DNA of 12,642 bases from Nitrososphaerales archaeon (GCA_029237515.1 JARBAV010000166.1:1-12642); one strand, 5' to 3'. Shown: positions 1 to 7,147, counted from the stretch's first letter. Numbers and translations are program-made. Notes: generated from the letters alone by a model not told the origin.

Positions 1-105
1 CCATTCTTCCAGTCAGGATCACCATTCTTCCAGTCAGGATCACCATTCTTCCAGTCAGGATCACCATTCTTCCAGTCAGGATAACCATTCTTCCACTCAA
101 AATCT
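1..105 (-). repeat. Tandem 21-bp repeat, five copies visible, coding for WKNGDPD units
   Basis: Units begin at 1, 22, 43, 64 and 85. The first three are identical, the fourth differs by one base and the fifth is diverged. The period is a multiple of three, so copy-number change keeps the frame of the surrounding gene. Near-identity at DNA level points to recent expansion, and the array continues beyond the left edge. Confidence 0.95.
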
Positions 106-404
106 CCACCACTGCCGCCTGGAGGAGTAAAACTAGTAGCGCCGGAACTAGTAGTGCCACCGATAAAGCCTGGACTGTCGTCGCCGCCACTTTCGCTACC
201 TTCCCTACCGTCGTCCCTGTCTTCGTTATTTCTGCTAACGGGGCCGCCATCTTCGCCACCGCTGCTACCGTCGCCACCGCTGCTACCGTCGCCACCGCTG
301 CCATTGTCTTGCGCAAAAGAGACCTGCGAGGCTATAGTAAGTCCGGGTACCAATCCACCTAATATCAATATCGCCGCTAAGGCTAGTGCATAGTCTGACT
401 TCAT
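1..404 (-). CDS. Secreted low-complexity protein with heptapeptide repeats (C-terminus cut by window edge)
   Basis: An ATG at 404-402 opens a frame that stays open to the left edge, giving 134 visible residues with no stop. Residues 1-31 form a signal peptide: a short start, a hydrophobic core (ALALAAILILGGLVPGL) and a likely cleavage after SFA. Residues 35-52 are a Gly/Ser/Asp repeat (SSGGDG units), followed by an acidic, disordered stretch rich in Asp, Gly, Ser and Arg to about residue 100. From residue 104 a strict 7-residue repeat, WKNGDPD, starts and is still running at the edge (Trp at 104, 111, 118, 125, 132). The protein is probably exported or displayed on the cell surface. The Trp/Lys/Asp repeat could be a binding or structural array, but I recognise no named family. 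The minus-strand sequence GCATATAATC near 465-475 is a possible TATA box. The plus-strand frame across 154-393 is a shadow of this gene. Confidence 0.8.
   Translation of the reverse strand, partial: MKSDYALALAAILILGGLVPGLTIASQVSFAQDNGSGGDGSSGGDGSSGGEDGGPVSRNNEDRDDGREGSESGGDDSPGFIGGTTSSGATSFTPPGGSGGDFEWKNGYPDWKNGDPDWKNGDPDWKNGDPDWKN
249..302 (-). repeat. Tandem 18-bp repeat coding for SSGGDG units
   Basis: About three copies of an 18-base unit (plus-strand core ccaccgctgctaccgtcg) lie inside the secreted protein gene, just after the signal peptide. They encode Gly/Ser/Asp linker-like units. Like the 21-bp array, the period keeps the frame. Confidence 0.8.
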
Positions 405-669
405 ATTCTTCTGCAAGAATGATACATATTATTTATGGGTTAAGAACATCTTTAAGATAAGATTATATGCTTTTCTAGTACATTTTATCGGTTTTTTATG
501 CATTGACATTCTAAAAGAAAGCGGATTATTGTGGTATCAGATTTTAGTGCAAGTGATCCTGCTCTCAATAGTCGGTTAATGAGAGAATTTAAGATTTGAG
601 CTAAACGGATGAATTATTTGATCCAATCATTTCCTTCGACAGCACTTAAAATTATGCTTCACAGTAGGG
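405..669. other. Gene-free stretch between the secreted protein and the zinc-ribbon gene
   Basis: Apart from the possible TATA box of the leftward secreted gene near 465-475, I see no convincing coding frame, RNA gene or repeat here. Confidence 0.5.
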
Positions 670-716
670 AAAAAAGATTTTGCGACTGAAAAACTGCACA
701 CATATCAGTTTTCAGT
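670..716 (-). terminator. Hairpin plus U-run terminator after the zinc-ribbon gene
   Basis: On the minus strand, just after the TAG stop, the arm ACTGAAAACTG (716-706) pairs with CAGTTTTTCAGT (696-685) apart from one extra T. The loop is 9 bases. A run of six U (plus-strand A at 670-675) follows about 10 bases downstream. Archaeal transcription stops mainly at U-runs, so the hairpin may help termination or protect the 3' end. Confidence 0.65.
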
Positions 717-719
717 TGT

Positions 720-950
720 CTATCCAACGCGAAGATGCAATCTACAGCTTTCGCAATAATAGTAAAGTCTATCAAAATCGGAATAAAGCTCCAAGATCTC
801 ATTGCATCTAGGACATTCAATCTCAATGTCCAATTGCGAAATTAATGTTTCGGGCTTTTGCTTCTGTTTTCCAAATTTCGCACTTTTGACCGTTTGTTGC
901 ATGGATGTCGGTTCATTTGACAAGTTTCCGTTTCGAGTATTCCGGGGCAT
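720..950 (-). CDS. Small zinc-ribbon protein
   Basis: A 76-residue protein starting at ATG 950-948. Residues 1-40 are polar and basic (several Lys, Arg, Gln), probably disordered. The C-terminal half holds a four-cysteine zinc ribbon: C46-P-R-C49 and C66-E-S-C69, separated by 16 residues that look like two beta strands. This knuckle pattern occurs in small archaeal zinc-ribbon proteins, which often bind nucleic acid or partner proteins; the actual role here is unknown. A strong minus-strand TATA box (TTATATAAAAG, about 981-993) lies roughly 35 bases upstream, and a terminator-like hairpin follows the stop, so it looks like an independent short transcript. Overlapping frames at 802-1014 (+) and 842-1066 (-) lack these signals and are taken as shadows. 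Confidence 0.75.
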   Translation of the reverse strand: MPRNTRNGNLSNEPTSMQQTVKSAKFGKQKQKPETLISQLDIEIECPRCNEILELYSDFDRLYYYCESCRLHLRVG

Positions 951-980
951 TTTTGCCTACGATAAATTGTATGCATTATT

Positions 981-993
981 CTTTTATATAATA
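981..993 (-). promoter_or_regulatory. TATA box of the zinc-ribbon gene
   Basis: The minus-strand sequence TATTATATAAAAG is close to the archaeal TATA consensus. Its centre is about 36 bases before the ATG, which predicts a leader of roughly 10 bases. Confidence 0.65.
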
Positions 994-1212
994 TGCAAAT
1001 ATTCTCGTGTATAATTAGTAATGAAGATTTACAAGGACAATATACAATGACCTTTGCAAAACTCATTACCTTATGCCATTTATATTAGTAGATTTATCCC
1101 CTAATTAAATAGCAGGCGGTGAATCGCTATCTCAAGCTGGTTCAACCATCAAAAACAAATGTGTGACACATGAATCGATCGAATAATAGCAGACCGAATG
1201 TGGAAGCAATGA

Positions 1213-1665
1213 TCATAGTTTAAGTGTCGAATCTAGTGGATTTTTGATTCCGTCTATATAATCTTGCAAAATGATGTTCAACTTTTCTTCTGAAATCGGT
1301 TTCTTTATTATCTCATTAACACCTGCCATTATGGCATTCCGTATTACAACGTCTTCAAATTCACAAGGGCTCAAAAGGAATATTTTCACAGTGTGGCTAA
1401 ATTCTCTTACTTGTTTAGCAAATAACAGATATTCAGTATCACATTTTTGGATATCGCACAATATCATCTCGTAATTTACCCTTCTGGTTTTCTCAATATC
1501 CTGGATTGCAGTCAATACGTTTGCACAACAATAAACTTCGAAGCCATATTTCTCTAAACCTTTCTTCAAGATCATTGCGGGTTCATAATCACTATTGATC
1601 AAGAGTACTTTCGTGATTCCATGATTTCTTAAACTGTTGTTTATGCAATGTGGAAACTTATCCAT
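1213..1665 (-). CDS. Single-domain response regulator (receiver domain)
   Basis: The protein has about 150 residues from ATG 1665-1663; an in-frame TTG at 1677 would add four. The fold is a CheY-like receiver with nothing after it. Numbered from the TTG, the first strand is KVLLIN, the phospho-acceptor is D75 (MILCD), the switch hydroxyl is S103 (FLLS) and the conserved Lys-Pro is K126-P127. The usual acidic pair after the first strand is weak: the motif reads N28-S29-D30, so only one acid remains near the magnesium pocket. It may act as a phosphorylated switch protein partnering a histidine kinase, but no kinase lies in the window. The absence of a DNA-binding domain fits the many stand-alone receivers known in Thaumarchaeota. 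A TATA-like TTATTATATATT at about 1713-1724 supports the ATG start with a leader near 25 bases. Confidence 0.85.
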   Translation of the reverse strand: MDKFPHCINNSLRNHGITKVLLINSDYEPAMILKKGLEKYGFEVYCCANVLTAIQDIEKTRRVNYEMILCDIQKCDTEYLLFAKQVREFSHTVKIFLLSPCEFEDVVIRNAIMAGVNEIIKKPISEEKLNIILQDYIDGIKNPLDSTLKL

Positions 1666-1712
1666 TAGTGAGCCCAAGACAATAATTTAGTTGTCGTTCA
1701 AGAATATATAAT

Positions 1713-1724
1713 AATACGCTAAGA
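1713..1724 (-). promoter_or_regulatory. TATA box of the receiver-domain gene
   Basis: The minus-strand sequence TTATTATATATT lies about 50 bases before the ATG at 1665, giving a predicted leader of about 25 bases, or about 14 if the TTG at 1677 is used. Confidence 0.5.
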
Positions 1725-1865
1725 AAATACAGTGAGAATTTACAGAAAAATATTTGTATTCAAGTTTGCAGTAAGAGGTTTTATGATAGTAGCTCGACAC
1801 CTCTGAAGATCGGGTTGCCAGTTATGATAATTTACAACTAACAGGGTATGCATTTTAAGATGCTT

Positions 1866-2159
1866 TTATGTATTGGATTGTACGAGTTGTCGTTGTTTAA
1901 TAACCATCAGATCATTCATCTGTGAATACATCCTAAGAAAACGCATGCCCTTCTCAGTAGTTTTGAACGTTCTGTCCCCTGTAGTATATTCTATCAAATC
2001 GTTTTCAATCAAGAACAACAAATAGTCCTTTAGGAGCGTATGCGAAAGATATGTTTTGTAGAGTATTTCGGTCTGCCTTATCCGGTTACCGTTTGCTGTT
2101 GCAAGAATAGACGCTATAATCTCCGATCGGCTTCTATGTTGTTGTCTTGGTTGTTTCAT
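1866..2159 (-). CDS. Winged-helix DNA-binding protein (HTH_45-like)
   Basis: A 97-residue protein, nearly all one winged helix. It has a basic start (KQPRQQHRSR), helix 1 around residues 11-22 (SEIIASILATAN), helix 2 at 26-37 (RIRQTEILYKTY) and the recognition helix at about 39-51 (SHTLLKDYLLFLIEN). A beta wing follows at 54-68 (LIEYTTGDRTFKTTEKG), then a C-terminal helix that may dimerise. The pattern 'YL..L...DLIEY......F.TTEKG..FL' is typical of the small winged-helix family that is greatly expanded in Thaumarchaeota. Such proteins are predicted local transcription regulators; the target is unknown. It is divergent from the Dps gene across about 258 bases, so regulation of that gene is possible but unproven. 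A TATA-like TATTAATATT at about 2183-2194 predicts an almost leaderless transcript. Confidence 0.85.
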   Translation of the reverse strand: MKQPRQQHRSRSEIIASILATANGNRIRQTEILYKTYLSHTLLKDYLLFLIENDLIEYTTGDRTFKTTEKGMRFLRMYSQMNDLMVIKQRQLVQSNT

Positions 2160-2182
2160 CGTAATTAATATAGTATTAGAAA

Positions 2183-2194
2183 AATATTAATAAA
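2183..2194 (-). promoter_or_regulatory. TATA-like box of the winged-helix gene
   Basis: The minus-strand sequence TTTATTAATATT is centred about 30 bases before the ATG at 2159. This is the spacing expected for a leaderless archaeal mRNA. Confidence 0.5.
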
Positions 2195-2374
2195 TGTATT
2201 ATGAATTCTATAAAAGTTTTCTATAACCTTACGCTAAGAATTATATCTCATCTGTGGTTGCTACAAATTGATTTGTGATGAAATCAACAAAAAGGCATAT
2301 CATTTAGTATGTTAAGATATTCAGATTAGGCATCCCAAATGAGATTTGATTCCTCTCAGCTCGAACTAGGTCTG

Positions 2375-2392
2375 GGATCTTTTTTATATATT
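2375..2392 (+). promoter_or_regulatory. Strong TATA box with BRE-like GGATC, Dps promoter
   Basis: GGATCTTTTTTATATATT ends 25 bases before the Dps ATG, so the leader should be very short. A 6-bp inverted repeat, ATCCCA at 2332-2337 and TGGGAT at 2373-2378, has its right half abutting the TATA box and could be an operator. Almost the same promoter core recurs at 9625-9641. Confidence 0.7.
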
Positions 2393-2417
2393 AAAACCAT
2401 AAGAATGGTGTAATAAA

Positions 2418-2918
2418 ATGACATTAAGAACACTTGAAAAGACAAAGGGTGACTTGAATATAGGAATTTCTCAGCAGAATAGAGAAGGAGTTGTCAAGAT
2501 CCTGAACACATTACTTGCAGATGAGTATATCTTGTATACTAAAACGAGAAATTATCATTGGAACGTGATAGGTTCTCACTTTAATGACAGACATAAATTT
2601 TTTCAAGAACAGTATGAAAAACTTGATGAATTGATCGATGAGATAGCAGAGCGTACTAGGACACTCGGAGGTATGTCAATAGCTACGTTGACTGAATTCG
2701 TCAAGGAATCCAGGCTCAAAGAGAGTCCTGGAGAGTATCCAGGGGACCTCAAGATGATTTCTAAATTATTAAGTGACCACGAACAAATTATTCGCTGTCT
2801 ACGTTCAGACCTCGAAATATGTGATACAAAGTATCATGATATCGGTACGAATGATTTCTTAACTGGATTGATGGAAATCCATGAGAAAATGGCCTGGATG
2901 TTGAGGGCTCATCTTTAG
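2418..2918 (+). CDS. dps: Dps-type mini-ferritin (DNA-protecting, iron storage)
   Basis: The protein has 166 residues, the usual length for a Dps subunit; it should assemble as a 12-mer shell that oxidises Fe(II) with peroxide and shields DNA. The hallmark is near residues 40-85: YHWNV with H47, then H59 (DRHKFF), then D74 and E78 (LIDEIAERTRTLGG). These match the inter-subunit ferroxidase ligands of bacterial Dps (E. coli H51, H63, D78, E82). The acid expected four residues after the second His (E. coli D67) is Q63 here, with E64 next to it. The basic start (LRTLEKTKG) could help DNA contact. No second iron domain or DNA-binding tail is visible. It sits alone on the plus strand behind a strong TATA promoter, divergent from a winged-helix regulator, which suggests single-gene, stress-linked expression. 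Confidence 0.93.
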   Translation: MTLRTLEKTKGDLNIGISQQNREGVVKILNTLLADEYILYTKTRNYHWNVIGSHFNDRHKFFQEQYEKLDELIDEIAERTRTLGGMSIATLTEFVKESRLKESPGEYPGDLKMISKLLSDHEQIIRCLRSDLEICDTKYHDIGTNDFLTGLMEIHEKMAWMLRAHL

Positions 2919-3098
2919 GATATTTATAGACGGCTTTATGGCATAAGAAGGCACCTGTTACCTCCTATGATGAATTGAGTGAACAAACATGCTTACTGTA
3001 CTTATATTGTTCAAACTATGCATGATCAACTGATATCCACCTCGTTCTGAACTTCCGTCAGTTTCACTAGGGATTCCATGCTAGAATAGCGAATTTAG

Positions 3099-3479
3099 CT
3101 ATTTCTGGTTTACTTCTGTATAACGCCCGGTCACCATTATTATACTCTCATCAGAATTACAAATACTTCTCAGAATTTCGAGATTCAACTCCATCTTCAC
3201 CACGTAACGGGTACCATTGTCATAAATTGAAGGAAACAAACCAGTTTTCTGATGAATCACTTCTCTTATTTTCTCAAACTCTTTACCGTCATTAGTTGAT
3301 ATTTCAACCACGTAATAAGATGTAGGTAGTGGGACGTTTGGTCGGTAATTTTTCTGTTCACGAACTAGTAGGTCATTTATTAGCAATGGATCTGCCTTAG
3401 GAAGGTACGTTTCATACAAAGTTTGTAAACCTTGAAATACAATTCGTATCTCCTGCAGCTCATCAACAGACAACGGCAT
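3099..3479 (-). CDS. Conserved-looking hypothetical protein, small alpha/beta domain
   Basis: A 126-residue protein from ATG 3479-3477, with no signal peptide or membrane segment. Residues 1-48 are predicted helical (DELQEIRIVFQGLQTLYETY, then PLLINDLLVREQ). Residues 53-119 read like strand-helix-strand-strand-helix-strand: SYYVVEIS, KEFEKIREVIHQKTG, PSIYDN, RYVVKMEL, LEILRSICNS, SIIMVTGRYT. This order is that of a ferredoxin-like fold. I recognise no catalytic motif and no named family. The frame has normal coding texture and its own AT-rich promoter region (TATA-like at about 3497-3512), with a perfect 18-bp palindrome upstream at 3521-3538. An imperfect hairpin (3083-3106) overlaps the stop codon. 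Confidence 0.7.
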   Translation of the reverse strand: MPLSVDELQEIRIVFQGLQTLYETYLPKADPLLINDLLVREQKNYRPNVPLPTSYYVVEISTNDGKEFEKIREVIHQKTGLFPSIYDNGTRYVVKMELNLEILRSICNSDESIIMVTGRYTEVNQK

Positions 3480-3520
3480 AAGTTATTCTCCGAATAATTT
3501 TAATAAATTTATTGGAAGCT

Positions 3521-3538
3521 AAACATGAATTCATGTTT
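3521..3538. promoter_or_regulatory. Perfect 18-bp palindrome, possible operator
   Basis: AAACATGAATTCATGTTT is self-complementary over all 18 bases. It lies 42-59 bases upstream of the start of the leftward gene at 3479, just behind its TATA-like region, where a dimeric regulator could bind. Confidence 0.4.
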
Positions 3539-3730
3539 TATTGACAATCATTTTTCGTATTGGATTTAATGCGAATACGGGATTGAAATATGATTTCATG
3601 ACAGATTTTTATAACACAATCGAAACGGCTTAAATGAGTGGTCGAATAATACGCTGCAAATTAGTTAACTGGTTTTGCTAACGCCTAAAATAGAATCTTC
3701 TTTGAACCTGTTCGTGGAATATTACAGGAC

Positions 3731-4090
3731 TTATCTTGAAATAGACTTGTTTGGAAGATAAATTTTCAGAATCTGATCTATTTCTTCATCTGTAACGTCC
3801 GAATTCCTATTGGAGCCATATAAGCTGTATAGAAAGTCAAACGCTTCTTCTTCTGTACAGGAAACTAACGTATTTTCTGGATCATATGACAGGCTTTCCT
3901 TAAGAGATCTTTTGGTTTGGAGCTCTCCTTCATTACTTGCTTTGCAAGACGACAACGGCGACGATAGTACGGTCCAGTGCAGCTTTAAGAAGCTATGTTC
4001 ACAACCTCGTTTTTTGTAAAGCACGACACCTTGAGTAGAAGTATGATATGGATACCGATCACCCACCGCAGCCAGCCGTATTGGATCCAC
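3731..4090 (-). CDS. Hypothetical protein, probably missing its 5' end
   Basis: The nominal start is GTG at 4090, giving 119 residues. The same frame stays open upstream to a TAG at 4249-4247, and the intervening 52 codons read like protein (DGADILESAYEHVARDSS, then SFKYDIIDL) but contain no ATG, GTG or TTG. Either the GTG is the true start or the gene has lost its original beginning. The C-terminal part includes an acidic helix pair (TEEEAFDFLYSLYG and TDEEIDQILKIYL). The middle holds a basic/aromatic stretch (GVVLYKKRGCEHSF). I recognise no family. GC content near 3950-4240 is visibly higher than in the neighbours, which may reflect transfer or a different origin. A competing frame from ATG 4209 gives only 37 residues and is less convincing. 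Confidence 0.55.
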   Translation of the reverse strand: MDPIRLAAVGDRYPYHTSTQGVVLYKKRGCEHSFLKLHWTVLSSPLSSCKASNEGELQTKRSLKESLSYDPENTLVSCTEEEAFDFLYSLYGSNRNSDVTDEEIDQILKIYLPNKSISR

Positions 4091-4249
4091 CAGGTCTATG
4101 ATATCATATTTGAAACTTTCAAATGACGAATCGCGCGCAACGTGTTCGTATGCGCTTTCAAGTATGTCAGCACCGTCAACAATTCCTTCACTGCAAGCTG
4201 GATTGTCATAAGTTGTAAGCCCCTCTGTTGTATCGTTAGTTGATATCTA

Positions 4250-4566
4250 GCTCACCAATTACATATTGGTCTAATTCTTGTTAATAGTTATGAATGAGCA
4301 TATTTATTGATCTAATTATCGGTAGTCATTGAGTCAAGCCATGTTAATTATGGTATGACTAATAATTGTGCCCTATTTGATTTAGAAATTTGCCGATATC
4401 TAGTTCTCATTTAACGATACTCGTATGCCACTCCGTGGTGGATTAAATTACATTTCGATACCTTGATAATGGGTTTTTCATGACCAAAATTTGAAAAAAT
4501 TACTGTGGCACAAGATGATCTGAGCCTCTTTTCATATCGACCACTTCACCTACACTAGACGCAAAA
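4250..4566. other. Gene-free stretch between the truncated gene and the MFS transporter
   Basis: AT-rich, with no convincing coding frame. Only weak inverted repeats are visible (CCAC/GTGG near 4426-4436). On the minus strand this is the region downstream of the transporter stop; I see no clear terminator. Confidence 0.5.
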
Positions 4567-5835
4567 TTATTCTTTTAATGTTAAGATTGGAATGACCAAT
4601 GCAAGGAATATAATTCCTCCCACAATCCAAGCGCTCACGTATCCAAATTGATTAATTATGGAAGCAAAAAGAATAGGTATCCAAAAGGCACCAAATAAGG
4701 AAATACCATTAACATAACTTACAGAAAGCGTCTGGTAGGCAGGTGGAGTTTGAGTGTTCACTTGTTTAGCCTTAACATAGACTATAACAAAACCCCACGA
4801 TAGAAAGAAACCTGCTACAACAACTGAAATACCAATTAGATAAACTTGAGATTGCATGAGCCCAATCATCATTACGCTAACCGCAGATATGATTCCAGAT
4901 ATTGCCAGTAGCTTTCTTGCATTTCCTAGCCTGTCATATGCTTTTCCAACTATCGGAGAGGATATTAGGGCCACAATTAAATTGAGACTTCCTATTAGAC
5001 CTGCTATTGCCGGGTCTATTTTAATGTGGTCTGCAAGATAAAATACGATAAATGACCAGATCAGACCTGAACCAACTTGAAATCCAAGCAATACCAGACC
5101 AAGTTTGAGAAGCGACCTGTTAAGAAGTATATTTTGTACGTGGTCAAACTTGATCTTCAAATTAGATCCTCGTTTTTCAACGTTAATTTCGCTATCGATA
5201 TCTTGTGTCTTAGTTTTGTATTTGTCGATCAAGTCAGGCCCTGTTTTTTCCCGTTTCATATGGCGAGGAATAGTTGTCTTCGGTAACCATACTTGTAGTA
5301 TAATTAAGGTAATGAAACCAGCTATTGCACTCAGAACTATACTCATTCTCCATCCAAAGAACTCTGCCACTAAGACCCATACGAAGAGGCCGATGATTCC
5401 ACCAATGGCATGAGCTGAATTTAGTAGCCCCATACCTAAGCCTTCAGATTGCTTTCCCACATACTCTGAAATTAAAATAACACTTGGACCAAAGAAAAAT
5501 GCCATCCCTAATCCGACAATAAATCTTAGTACTGCGATAGACAACAAATCTATTGAAAATGCAGAGAAAAAAACTGCGGTGGAAGCAATCGCGATACCAA
5601 GAATGGCGATTTTTCTTGGAGAATATTTGGCAGCTAGGATTCCGGCAAGAACCTGAAATAGACCAACACCGATAAAAAAGCTCGCAGTTATTAGTCCTAA
5701 TATAGAGATGTCATCATCAAAATCAACGGCTATGAAAATGAATATAGCGGGGACATTAAACCAATTTACAGTATAAAATATTCTTGCAAGCATTAGTGAA
5801 ATAACTGCTTTCTTAGGTACAATGGAATTTAACAT
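4567..5835 (-). CDS. Major facilitator superfamily (MFS) transporter
   Basis: The protein has 422 residues from ATG 5835-5833; a TTG directly before it would add one. It is a membrane protein with twelve predicted helices in two halves joined by a hydrophilic loop (about residues 186-236, rich in Lys/Asp/Glu). The MFS signature in the loop between helices 2 and 3 is present but relaxed (LAAKYSPRKIAIL). Its counterpart in the second half is better kept (GKAYDRLGNARK). Helix 5 has a Gly-rich, motif-C-like run (GLLNSAHAIGGIIG), often seen in exporters. The substrate cannot be told from sequence; efflux or uptake of a small organic compound or anion is possible. It stands alone, with a TATA-like TATATTAAG at about 5881-5892 and a leader of roughly 25 bases. 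Confidence 0.93.
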   Translation of the reverse strand: MLNSIVPKKAVISLMLARIFYTVNWFNVPAIFIFIAVDFDDDISILGLITASFFIGVGLFQVLAGILAAKYSPRKIAILGIAIASTAVFFSAFSIDLLSIAVLRFIVGLGMAFFFGPSVILISEYVGKQSEGLGMGLLNSAHAIGGIIGLFVWVLVAEFFGWRMSIVLSAIAGFITLIILQVWLPKTTIPRHMKREKTGPDLIDKYKTKTQDIDSEINVEKRGSNLKIKFDHVQNILLNRSLLKLGLVLLGFQVGSGLIWSFIVFYLADHIKIDPAIAGLIGSLNLIVALISSPIVGKAYDRLGNARKLLAISGIISAVSVMMIGLMQSQVYLIGISVVVAGFFLSWGFVIVYVKAKQVNTQTPPAYQTLSVSYVNGISLFGAFWIPILFASIINQFGYVSAWIVGGIIFLALVIPILTLKE

Positions 5836-5880
5836 CAAAACCGACCTGTTTGGTCCTCTTAAATGCTATCTACTCCTTGC

Positions 5881-5892
5881 TCTTAATATACG
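5881..5892 (-). promoter_or_regulatory. TATA box of the MFS transporter gene
   Basis: The minus-strand sequence CGTATATTAAGA is centred about 51 bases before the ATG at 5835, with a predicted leader of about 25 bases. A short inverted repeat (GACC/GGTC) lies inside that leader. Confidence 0.5.
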
Positions 5893-6303
5893 CTCAGATT
5901 GTTCATACTTCGTCATCAGAAAAAAGACCATCTTCTTGATGTAAATCAATTTGTTTTTGTTCTCTTCAATTTTACAATTCTTGCAGAGAGTTTGCTTTAG
6001 CTGAATGATTGAGCAAAACACTAATAATTACAACTCTTTCAGCAACCTGGGTTTATGCAAATGATGCTAATTTCTGAAGTTTTGCAATAGAATTGTTTAG
6101 CAACCAACTAACTACTATAATGTTATTCACTAAATCTAAAAATCAGGGATCGGCTATTGCATGATTCTATGTGCGTCTAAATCTTTGTTCCAAATGATGC
6201 ATCGCGACCCTCTTTTCTACGTCAAATAAAGGTTGTTGGCTTCAATAAGCAAAGTTGCAGATGTCGTGATCGATTCAAAGCAGAAATTTATTTGTAGCAA
6301 TTC
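5893..6303. other. Gene-free stretch upstream of the MFS gene
   Basis: No frame longer than about 20 codons has a plausible promoter. I see no RNA gene or clear repeat; the only notable site is a short palindrome, GATGCATC, near 6197. Confidence 0.5.
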
Positions 6304-6741
6304 TTAACTTGAAATGTACTCGACACACAAAAACATATTTGGGAGTTCTGGAATTTGGGTAATAGCCGTCTTGACTTTTCCATCTACATTTAACAGATCT
6401 AATTCTATTCGTTCTCCATCTCTTTTTGTCAGGTTCCCACCATTTTTGTTACTATTATTGTTTACTCTTCCAGCCCCCATTAAATATGGCAGTAATCGTT
6501 CCAGATAGAATACACAACCCTTAGATACATCTGTAGTACTAATCTTTTCAGAAGATGACCTAGAAAATTTGGAAGGATGATCACACCTATATTTGCCAAC
6601 AATCAATATCCCATTTGTATTCACCAAAGCGGCAAATATTACGTTTCTACTCGCAGATAAAGCCGCTTCACAAACTTTACGCAAATCATTTCTACTATTA
6701 TTTCCATAGTTATTGTTACATTCCAGCATGATAATATTCAT
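6304..6741 (-). CDS. Roadblock/LC7-like protein (DUF6659-type) with an Asn-rich insert
   Basis: A 145-residue protein from ATG 6741-6739. After an Asn-rich start (CNNNYGNNSRND), residues 20-50 give a helix and two strands (LRKVCEAALSAS, then VIFAALVNTNGILIVGK) in the style of a roadblock domain. A central helix follows at 77-88 (VFYLERLLPYLM). The end has paired strands (RIELDLLNVDGKVKTAITQ, then NMFLCVEYIS). This layout matches small roadblock-like proteins common in Thaumarchaeota, thought to act as dimerising modules with small GTPases or signalling partners. Residues 93-105 (NNNSNKNGGNLTK) are a low-complexity insert between the helix and the last strands. No GTPase is nearby. The family call rests on pattern, not a search. 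A TATA-like AATATTATAACA at about 6780-6791 precedes it. Confidence 0.7.
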   Translation of the reverse strand: MNIIMLECNNNYGNNSRNDLRKVCEAALSASRNVIFAALVNTNGILIVGKYRCDHPSKFSRSSSEKISTTDVSKGCVFYLERLLPYLMGAGRVNNNSNKNGGNLTKRDGERIELDLLNVDGKVKTAITQIPELPNMFLCVEYISS

Positions 6742-6888
6742 GGATGCAGTTTTCGATATAATAACAGGTTCGATTGAATGTTATAATATTAGTTTCAATT
6801 GAGATGCCATAATAAATGAAGTAGGAATTATTAGTAACAATTATCATAGTGGATAGATATGAACCAATTTACGTCATGATCCCTTAAT

Positions 6889-7039
6889 AAGAGACATAAA
6901 GTCGTGAGTCATTTAATTGCAATACTTGATATTGATATGACAATAACACTTAGCGATTTCCGGTGATGGAAATAATATGGCAGCTGCAGGAATTAAGGAA
7001 TGAGTCACTAAAGAAAATAGGCCATTTTTTATGTCTCTT
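6889..7039. repeat. 151-base element with 12-bp terminal inverted repeats and nested stems
   Basis: The ends AAGAGACATAAA (6889-6900) and TTTATGTCTCTT (7028-7039) are perfectly complementary. Inside, GTGAGTCATT (6904-6913) pairs 9 of 10 with AATGAGTCAC (6999-7008). The core holds ATTTCC/GGAAAT (6956-6961 and 6968-6973). Three nested stems suggest a folded RNA or a small non-autonomous mobile element. I see no flanking target duplication and no coding capacity. Confidence 0.55.
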
Positions 7040-7107
7040 TGGTAGTTGTTCACATCTAACGTATTAGGTCTAAATAAATTAGATATGATTTGGGAAAAGA
7101 GTGCTCT

Positions 7108-7147
7108 ATGGAAAGCTTGAAGATTTTAAATTTCGATCACTTTCCAT
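7108..7147. repeat. 8-bp inverted repeat
   Basis: ATGGAAAG (7108-7115) and CTTTCCAT (7140-7147) are perfectly complementary around a 24-base loop. It lies about 80 bases beyond the stop of the leftward zinc-finger gene, so it could be a 3' structure of that transcript. Confidence 0.4.

Noticed and set aside
1..105. CRISPR array, considered because of the tandem repeats
   Set aside because: The repeats are contiguous without spacers and keep a reading frame, so they are a coding tandem repeat.
842..1066. 74-codon minus frame starting with ATG and containing several cysteines
   Set aside because: It overlaps the zinc-ribbon gene and its TATA box in another frame, has no clear metal-binding spacing, and the competing frame has a proper CxxC pair, promoter and terminator.
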